12,943 nt of DNA, taken from contig DOWV01000034.1 in assembly GCA_003519375.1 (NCBI GenBank), positions 4,417 through 17,359 of the forward strand. Direction: 5' to 3'. The notes below the pieces were generated by a model. That model did not search any database and was not told where the DNA came from. It saw only the letters and a program-made list of their open reading frames with translations. This stretch comes from Bacteroidota bacterium (GTDB lineage: Bacteria > Bacteroidota > Ignavibacteria > UBA10030). Shown piece by piece: positions 7,639-12,943 of the stretch (positions are counted from its first letter, which is position 1; each line of letters opens with the position of its first letter). Made by a program: the position numbers and the translations under genes.

Positions 7639-7703
7639 GAAAAATTCCGCACAATTGCATCGTGTCGACGGGGCATACCACGGGCTACGCCTCCGGGTCC
7701 TCT

Positions 7704-9281
7704 TCAGGAACCCAGAGCACTGTAAACGAAGGTTATCTCGTTCTTGTTGTGCTTTGGGTTGAGTCTGTAGAATACCACGTCGAGGAAACTCGGGTCCGTT
7801 CTCCGCTCGAGCTTCAATGCTAATCCTAATTCGCGGCTCACTCGCCCGACCCGGTCGTCGAGCTGCTCCGTCCCAAAGAACACGACATGTGTTATTCGGA
7901 CCTTCGATTCACTGAGCTCGGATTTCAACGATACCAGTCGTTCGTCGGAATTGACCTCAAAGTAGCTCACGGGGTATTTGCCCGTATAAAACAAGGGAGG
8001 CTGTGAAGTACCTACCTTCCCGCCCACCAACACGAATCCCTCCAGCGGCTTGCCATAGAGCTCATACATCGCCTCAACCCTCGATTGCTTGCCATAATAA
8101 AGTGAGAACGGGACGAGAAGAATCAGGTTCAGGACCCAATACGCCGCCCAGAAGGATTGGAGCAGTCGTGCGTGCCGAATCCAGTACTTCGATTTCCGGA
8201 TGGACTCCTCCAGGCCTATGACACCCAGAACGAGGATCAGTGGAACTACAGGAAGTATGAACCGCTCCTGCTTATTTGGGAAATACGAGTGGAGGACGAA
8301 GAACACGAGGACGGGAAGAACAATCACTGCGGCTTTCTTCCAGTTCTTGAGGAACCCGTACATCAAAAGCAGACTCAATGGCGGGAGAAGTGTACCGAAG
8401 ACCAGGAGGAGGTAGTTATACCAGGGACCCGTGGTGTAGTCCTCTCCATGTGCGAAGTTGTACCGGACATACTCAATGAATGATGCAAACGGATACCCCC
8501 ATGCGAAGATATCGGCAGAACCCTGGACGACGAAGGCGGAAAGCAGAAACCCTGTCGCGCACCAAAACGTGTGGTGAAACTCTTTGCGAAAGAGAAAAAC
8601 GAGTCCGACGGTGCCGGTTACAAGAAGGGTCTGGTAGCGGAACACAAAGGCAAGCCCGAACCACAGTCCTGCTACGAAAGCGTTTCTCAGATTGCTGCGC
8701 GATGCGACGGCGTAGTACATTCCCGCCATGAGCGGCGGAATACACACGACTTCAATCAGATTCCGAACGCTCAGAAACGGCAAGGGCCAGAAGAGAGCCA
8801 GCACCAGCCCGGCCTTACGGGCTGTTGGCCGGTCACTCAGGGCCTCGGCGATCCTGTAGCCGTAGTAGACAACGAGAAGCGAATACGCCGCATGGAGAAA
8901 GCGGACAACGAACATTTTTGTCTGGGGATCCCGGATTCCGACGGCCTCCAGGGCATTGAAGAGAACATAATGAAGCGTGGGATAGACGATGCTGTGGCCG
9001 TGAGGTATCGTCCGCCCCGTCCAGTACGTGAGGTATTGCATGATAATGAACGGCTGCTCGATCGGCCCGAAATGGTCGTCGTGCATACCGTACCCCTTCG
9101 AGAAGACGACCGCAGCGAGTCGGGGGATCAATGCCAGAATCATGATCATCCGGAGTGGATGTTCATCCCAGGATCGGCGGAGTGAGGCGAGTATCGAGTA
9201 CTCTTCTTTCAAGAGCGGAGGCCTACGGCTGTGGAATACCTTAATCGCACACCTATGAACACTGATGTTACTGACAACCAC
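7704..9281 (-). CDS. GT-C family glycosyltransferase, GT22 (Alg9/PIG-B)-like
   Basis: Predicted polytopic glycosyltransferase that would use a polyprenyl-phosphate-linked sugar as donor on the outer face of the membrane. Roughly ten hydrophobic segments span residues 46-395, followed by a soluble C-terminal part (about 400-525). GT22-like signatures are the acidic motif GMHDDHF (65-71) after the first helix, FRYQ (214-217), a DIFAWGYPFASFIEYVRYN segment (257-275) resembling the family's D..F.G.W....N...YN, and NKQERFILPVVPL (336-348), resembling the family's HKEERF motif. The acceptor and sugar are unknown. The start is uncertain: the GTG at 9281 lies inside a repeat-like stretch, and TTG at 9212 or ATG at 9149 would still keep every helix. 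The next gene upstream, on the same strand, is gtrA-like (72-bp gap). Confidence 0.8.
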   Translation of the reverse strand: MVVSNISVHRCAIKVFHSRRPPLLKEEYSILASLRRSWDEHPLRMIMILALIPRLAAVVFSKGYGMHDDHFGPIEQPFIIMQYLTYWTGRTIPHGHSIVYPTLHYVLFNALEAVGIRDPQTKMFVVRFLHAAYSLLVVYYGYRIAEALSDRPTARKAGLVLALFWPLPFLSVRNLIEVVCIPPLMAGMYYAVASRSNLRNAFVAGLWFGLAFVFRYQTLLVTGTVGLVFLFRKEFHHTFWCATGFLLSAFVVQGSADIFAWGYPFASFIEYVRYNFAHGEDYTTGPWYNYLLLVFGTLLPPLSLLLMYGFLKNWKKAAVIVLPVLVFFVLHSYFPNKQERFILPVVPLILVLGVIGLEESIRKSKYWIRHARLLQSFWAAYWVLNLILLVPFSLYYGKQSRVEAMYELYGKPLEGFVLVGGKVGTSQPPLFYTGKYPVSYFEVNSDERLVSLKSELSESKVRITHVVFFGTEQLDDRVGRVSRELGLALKLERRTDPSFLDVVFYRLNPKHNKNEITFVYSALGS

Positions 9282-9340
9282 AGAGAAGGAAATTTTGTGA
9301 ATATCTTTATCATCAGTGACTTCTGTGTTCCATTATCGAG
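9248..9340. repeat. dyad-containing CACAGAG/CTGTGTT repeat-like spacer
   Basis: The gap between the gtrA-like gene and the glycosyltransferase gene is rich in CACTGATG, CACAGAGA and TTCTGTGTTC words. CACTGATG (9260-9267) and CATCAGTG (9311-9318) form a perfect 8-bp inverted repeat, and CACAGA (9280-9285) is complementary to TCTGTG (9322-9327). This word composition resembles a family of dispersed intergenic repeats I recall from Bacteroidota/Chlorobi-like genomes. It overlaps the first codons of the longest glycosyltransferase frame, which argues for a later start. No promoter or terminator was identified in it. Confidence 0.5.
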
Positions 9341-9352
9341 AACCAAGAGGAG

Positions 9353-9811
9353 TCATCGCAATTGCTTGCGCCGGAACGTCCAGAGATCGTTGATGAGGTA
9401 ATTCGCGAATGTCCCGACTCCGATTCCTATGAGATTAGAGAGCAGATAATGCATTCCGAAAAACTCGGTCAGGAGAATGAGGATGAGATAGTTGCCAAGA
9501 AATGCAGTCGCTCCTGCACCGATGTGGTACCGGACGAGTTTCCCCCAGAACGTACCTTCACCGGATCGATCGCTCCACGTCCAGAGGAGATTGATGACGA
9601 AATTCGAAACGATCGAGAGCTCGATTGCGATCACGCTCGCCATAAAGTAGGGGATTTTGCCGAACTCGGTCAACAGATACAAAGCCCCCATGTTGACCAC
9701 GACACCGCTCGCACCAACGATCCCGAATTTGATGATCCGGGGCGAGAGGACGCTTGTTGCAGCATAAGACTTCAGCCGCCGCAGCAACCCAGGTGATTCT
9801 ACATCAGGCAT
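9353..9811 (-). CDS. GtrA-like membrane protein (putative lipid-linked sugar flippase)
   Basis: A 152-residue protein of the GtrA/DPMS family; members such as Shigella phage GtrA are proposed to flip polyprenyl-phosphate glucose, and others sit in cell-wall glycan pathways. Four hydrophobic helices fall at about 25-47, 54-76, 92-114 and 120-142. The family pattern FG.VG..G...N (29-40) opens helix 1. Two internal-repeat signatures, SNFVINLLWTW (69-79) and ANYLINDLWTF (136-146), end each helix pair, as in typical GtrA. The basic C-terminus (RRKQLR) is likely cytoplasmic. GAGAGA (complement of 9819-9824) lies seven bases before the ATG. Next on the same strand is a GT-C glycosyltransferase gene, suggesting the pair supplies and uses a lipid-linked sugar. 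The transported sugar cannot be told from the sequence. Confidence 0.9.
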   Translation of the reverse strand: MPDVESPGLLRRLKSYAATSVLSPRIIKFGIVGASGVVVNMGALYLLTEFGKIPYFMASVIAIELSIVSNFVINLLWTWSDRSGEGTFWGKLVRYHIGAGATAFLGNYLILILLTEFFGMHYLLSNLIGIGVGTFANYLINDLWTFRRKQLR

Positions 9812-9833
9812 GACAGGATCTCTCGGGGATTAT

Positions 9834-9857
9834 GGTGGAGCCGATCAGATCTCCACC
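9834..9857. other. hairpin upstream of the gtrA-like gene
   Basis: GGTGGAG (9834-9840) and CTCCACC (9851-9857) form a perfect 7-bp stem around a 10-base loop. It lies 23 bases upstream of the gtrA-like ATG and 75 bases beyond the kinase stop. Neither strand has a T-tract after it, so it is not a standard intrinsic terminator. It may be a leader hairpin or processing site, or chance. Confidence 0.35.
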
Positions 9858-9930
9858 TTAAGTTCTTCAGAAAAGCGGCAACCGGAGGTGATCGGAGTGG
9901 TGGGCAACATACCGATTGAAGGGCGAAAAA

Positions 9931-12498
9931 TCAATCACCTTCTCGTTTCTCAGCCATCCCATGAGGAGGAACAGACTCGCCATCAAGTATCGAGCGAACG
10001 GTCGCGAGGATCTCCGAAGGATGATAAGGCTTCTGGAAAAAAGTGCCAACACCTTCCTTCACGAGCTCGTTTTTAGCTTCAGGCATAACAAATCCGCCGG
10101 CGAAGATCACATGAACGCCGGAAGAGGTTTCCCTGATCTTCCGATAGACATCAGCGCCTGCCATTCCCGGCAAACCGAAATCCATGAAGACCAGGGCGAT
10201 TTCGTGCTGATGACGGCTGAAGGATTCGACTGCCTGCAGCCCGTCCCCGGCTTCGATAACGGTATACCCTTTCGCCTCCAGTCTCATCCGCATCAGATTT
10301 CGCAACGGTCCCTCATCCTCGACGAGGAGGATCGTCTCCGTTCCTCCGCGAATCTCCCCTTCCCGTTCCTCGTCCAGTCGTCTCGCTACAACATCGACGC
10401 GTGAAGGGAAATAGAGACGGAACGTCGAACCGACGTCCTGCATGCTCTCAACCTCGATGAATCCCTTGTGGCCTTGGACAATTCCATAGACCACGGAGAG
10501 ACCGAGCCCCGTTCCTTTCCCCATGTCTTTTGTCGTGAAAAAGGGATCGAACACTCGGCTTCTCGTTGCCTCATCCATTCCAGTCCCGCTATCGGATACT
10601 GAGAGACATACGTATCTGTAATTCTCGGCTTCCGAAAACCGTGATGCAACTTCCTGCGGCGTAAGAGTGCTCAGGCGTATAAGGATTTCGCCTCCCCTCG
10701 GCATCGCATCGCGGGCATTGACGCACAGATTCAGCAGTGCCTGATGAATCTGCGTATGATCGGCATGAATGAGGGGGAGATCCTTTTCACATTCCCTTCG
10801 AAACGTGATGAATTTTGGGAATGTGCGTTCGAGCATCGGAATGAGTTCCCGAACGAGGTCAGGCAGCACCACCGGCCCGAACGTGACTTCGGTCCTTCTC
10901 GCAAAGGTGAGTATCTGTTGAACCAGAGCCGCACCGCGGCCCACGGCATTCTGAATCGTCCTGATAGCTTCGGCATGACGGGCCGGCTCCGATCGGCCTT
11001 TCTCAAGTTCCGTCGTATATCCAAGGATGATGCTTAGAATGTTGTTGAAATCGTGAGCAACTCCTCCGGCGAGAGTGCCGAGGCTCTGAATCCTCTGCGA
11101 TTGGATGAGCTGATGCTGGAGCCGTTGCTGGTCGGTGATATCGCGAAAAATCCCGAATGCCCCGATGTACTTCCCGGCCTGGTATCTCGGGGTAGCTGTG
11201 ACCATGAGAAGCCGGGTTTCGCCGTCGGGTCGCACGATCTCCATCTCATAGGTACTTCGGCTTCCCGAACGACGCATTCTGGTCTGCGATTGAATGAGAC
11301 GCCACTGCTCGGGGCTCACGAATTCTTTAAGGGACTTTCCGACTAGTCCTCCCGTACTAACGCCAAGGATGGAATCAGCCGCCGGGTTACAGAGGATAAA
11401 CCTCTCAGTCTCGTCGACGATCCCGGTCCCCTCACCCTGACTCTCGAACAACGTCCGGAATCTCTCCTCGCTATCCCGGAGGGCGGACTCCGCAGCCTTT
11501 CGCCGAGTAATGTCCCTCACGAGGGCCTGGACGAAAACGTCCTCTCCCGACGTCAGCGCACTGAGTGAAACTTCCGCGTCAAAGAGCGTCCCGTCCTTTC
11601 GCGCATGGACCCAATTGAAGCGCTGCGGACTCCCACCAAGCGCAGCCTTGATGACTTTGAGAGCTTGTTCTTTTGAGTCGGTGCCATCAGGCTGCCGGGG
11701 AGGACTGAATTCCACCGGTGAGTGACCCACGATCTCCGACCGGTCCTGGCATCCAAACATGGTGAGTGTCATCGAATTACAATCGATGAATTGCCATTCT
11801 TTCAAGATGACAATCGCATCATTCGCGCCCTCGAATAATGCATGGTAACGCTCCTCGGATTTCCTCAGCTCTTCATTTTGCTTCGTTATCGCTTCTTCAT
11901 GATCTTTGGTTTGGCGAATACTCCTGAGCAGTGCGTCCGACAGCAAGCGGATGGTGATCCCGGTGACGAACACGATGACAATAATGTCGATGATCGTGAC
12001 GAGATTGGTGCGGACACTGAAATCGCTCTGAATGACCCCGATGGTTTCGAGGTAGCCGACTGTCGCGAGAGAAGCCAGGGCGGTAGAGGCATAGACTGCA
12101 AATTGCACCCGGCTTAACAACAAGCCCGCCATCACAAGAATACCGGGATACGCGAAAACGGCCAGGTCGTGTATGCCATCATCCTTGAAGCATTGATACG
12201 AGACAAAGATGAGCATTGACCATAGGGTGACGGATTTCGCCCACCAGAGATATCCGAGGCTGAGCAGGAGAATGGCACCGAGAAGGGCTCCTGAAACCGC
12301 GAGCATGGAAGGAAACTGGTCAAAATCAGAACGGAACAGGCGGTTGGCGAGCACCAATCCAAGTCCGGAGAGGCTTGCAAGAGTGATGGTGAGAAAGATA
12401 TCGACAGAGCGCTCCTGATCCGGATTCGCGAACGGCTCGGGGACAATAATCCTTTTGACCTTGCTCAAGAATGTCGACTGTCTCTCATTCGAAATCAT
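9931..12498 (-). CDS. hybrid sensor histidine kinase (membrane domain, two PAS-like, HisKA-HATPase, receiver)
   Basis: An 855-residue membrane-bound sensor kinase. Six hydrophobic helices (about 33-185) with short loops form an integral-membrane sensor of MASE-like type, with no large periplasmic domain. A PAS-like domain spans about 212-335 (ends VRDITRRKAAE) and a second about 342-462 (FGIFRDITDQQ). The kinase core has the H-box VAHDFNN (phospho-His482), N-box Asn594 (LCVNARDAMPRGG), G1 DSGTG (636-640), F-box DPFFTTK (651-657) and G2 GTGLGL (662-667). The receiver (about 721-838) has the acidic pair Glu727/Asp728, phospho-acceptor Asp773 and Lys823 in QKPY; Gly801 replaces the usual Thr/Ser. 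GGGGAAGG (complement of 12505-12512) lies six bases before the ATG. No output regulator is adjacent, so targets are unknown. Confidence 0.95.
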   Translation of the reverse strand: MISNERQSTFLSKVKRIIVPEPFANPDQERSVDIFLTITLASLSGLGLVLANRLFRSDFDQFPSMLAVSGALLGAILLLSLGYLWWAKSVTLWSMLIFVSYQCFKDDGIHDLAVFAYPGILVMAGLLLSRVQFAVYASTALASLATVGYLETIGVIQSDFSVRTNLVTIIDIIVIVFVTGITIRLLSDALLRSIRQTKDHEEAITKQNEELRKSEERYHALFEGANDAIVILKEWQFIDCNSMTLTMFGCQDRSEIVGHSPVEFSPPRQPDGTDSKEQALKVIKAALGGSPQRFNWVHARKDGTLFDAEVSLSALTSGEDVFVQALVRDITRRKAAESALRDSEERFRTLFESQGEGTGIVDETERFILCNPAADSILGVSTGGLVGKSLKEFVSPEQWRLIQSQTRMRRSGSRSTYEMEIVRPDGETRLLMVTATPRYQAGKYIGAFGIFRDITDQQRLQHQLIQSQRIQSLGTLAGGVAHDFNNILSIILGYTTELEKGRSEPARHAEAIRTIQNAVGRGAALVQQILTFARRTEVTFGPVVLPDLVRELIPMLERTFPKFITFRRECEKDLPLIHADHTQIHQALLNLCVNARDAMPRGGEILIRLSTLTPQEVASRFSEAENYRYVCLSVSDSGTGMDEATRSRVFDPFFTTKDMGKGTGLGLSVVYGIVQGHKGFIEVESMQDVGSTFRLYFPSRVDVVARRLDEEREGEIRGGTETILLVEDEGPLRNLMRMRLEAKGYTVIEAGDGLQAVESFSRHQHEIALVFMDFGLPGMAGADVYRKIRETSSGVHVIFAGGFVMPEAKNELVKEGVGTFFQKPYHPSEILATVRSILDGESVPPHGMAEKREGD

Positions 12499-12672
12499 CG
12501 AATTCCTTCCCCGCTCATCTCGAGCTCCCCGCTGAGGGATAGATCATGTTCAGTTCAGTGTCGGCGCCACGTCGGTGATGAAACAGAATTGAGCCACGAT
12601 GCACAACGAGTTACGGCTGGTTCCGAAGGCGATGAATCAGAATTCACCATCCCGTCGGAATGTCTAGAAATG

Positions 12673-12702
12673 GAAAAAGTGCCTTCACTGGAACAAGGCA
12701 CT
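12673..12702 (-). terminator. intrinsic terminator downstream of tRNA-Val
   Basis: On the minus strand AGTGCCTT and AAGGCACT (complement of 12695-12702 and 12678-12685) form a perfect 8-bp stem with a 9-base loop. Five T residues (complement of 12674-12678, the first shared with the stem) follow, as in rho-independent terminators. It lies about 90 bases downstream of the tRNA 3' end and about 175 bases upstream of the kinase ATG, so it most likely ends the tRNA transcript. No open frame or clear promoter was seen in the rest of the 12499-12790 gap. Confidence 0.75.
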
Positions 12703-12790
12703 GCAAAAGCGTTTACATCTGACGAGAATTCCGGAAATTGAGAGCTCAAATCCAAGTTTGGACAAATAATCCGCAATCCAAAATCCCTTG

Positions 12791-12865
12791 TGGGCGCTGT
12801 AGGGATCGAACCTACGACCTTACGCGTGTGAGGCGTACGCTCTGAACCAGCTGAGCTAAGCGCCC
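12791..12865 (-). tRNA. tRNA-Val (anticodon CAC)
   Basis: The minus strand folds into a complete 75-base cloverleaf: acceptor stem GGGCGCT/AGCGCCC (seven perfect pairs), D-stem GCTC/GAGC, anticodon stem TACGC/GCGTA with loop CTCACAC (T33, anticodon CAC, reading GUG), a 5-base variable loop, and T-stem GTAGG/CCTAC with loop TTCGATC. The discriminator base is A at 12791. The next bases are CA, so the CCA end is not encoded and must be added by nucleotidyltransferase. A likely terminator follows at 12673-12702. No duplicated 3' end or integrase was seen nearby, so there is no sign of an integrated element. Confidence 0.96.
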
Positions 12866-12943
12866 GGGTAAAGATGAATAACGAAAATCGATCAACGAAC
12901 CGCAGAATTTCGAAGTAGATCAAAAACACATTCAGAATTCGAT

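Noticed and set aside
8571..9185. Plus-strand frame opposite the glycosyltransferase gene
   Set aside because: Highly charged composition with no hydrophobic or domain pattern; the minus-strand frame has clear membrane helices and GT-C motifs.
12791..12865. tRNA-Val as an attachment site for an integrated element
   Set aside because: No integrase, no duplicate of the tRNA 3' end in the window and no change in gene content nearby.
12555..12929. Minus-strand frame with a SSAGSERTPHTRKVVGSIPT stretch
   Set aside because: That peptide is the translated tRNA-Val gene; such spurious proteins over tRNAs are well known.
1..12943. CRISPR array, transposase, toxin-antitoxin or defence genes
   Set aside because: No regularly spaced repeats and no frame with transposase, nuclease or toxin motifs were found on either strand.

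Overview
The window holds one end of a cbb3-type cytochrome oxidase operon, an acetate-activation gene, two envelope-glycan genes, a large orphan sensor kinase and a tRNA gene. No mobile element, CRISPR array, phage gene or defence system was seen, and I found no convincing new multi-gene system. Three features point to the Bacteroidota / Chlorobiota / Ignavibacteriota group: CcoN is fused to CcoO, CcoP has one haem, and the order ccoNO-ccoQ-ccoP-ccoG-ccoH-TauE/SafE-like gene is typical there. Intergenic AAATCC-type and CCTGCC/GGCAGG palindromic repeats agree with this, from my memory of such genomes. The consensus TTGACA/TACAAT promoter upstream of acs argues mildly against the Bacteroidia class, whose housekeeping promoters differ. 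Taxonomy is inference.

Plus strand, 1-5426: respiratory operon, continuing from before the window. The ccoNO fusion (5' end missing) is followed by a 51-codon ccoQ-like gene, ccoP, ccoG, ccoH and a TauE/SafE-like membrane protein. Gaps are tiny; ccoP/ccoG and ccoG/ccoH overlap by ATGA. Together they encode a high-affinity, proton-pumping terminal oxidase and part of its assembly and copper-handling machinery, which suggests microaerobic respiration. A CcoI-type copper ATPase and CcoS are not in the window.

5427-5599: a convergent intergenic region with no gene. It holds a degenerate inverted repeat and a perfect 20-bp palindrome.

Minus strand, 12865-5600 (reading right to left): tRNA-Val(CAC) with a likely intrinsic terminator; a 292-bp gap that holds that terminator and no gene; a hybrid histidine kinase with six predicted membrane helices, two PAS-like domains and a C-terminal receiver; a GtrA-family protein; a GT-C glycosyltransferase resembling family GT22; and AMP-forming acetyl-CoA synthetase under its own strong predicted promoter. 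GtrA and the GT-C enzyme make a plausible pair: GtrA-type proteins are thought to flip polyprenyl-phosphate sugars, and GT-C enzymes use such lipid-linked sugars on the outer face of the membrane. The kinase has no partner regulator next to it.
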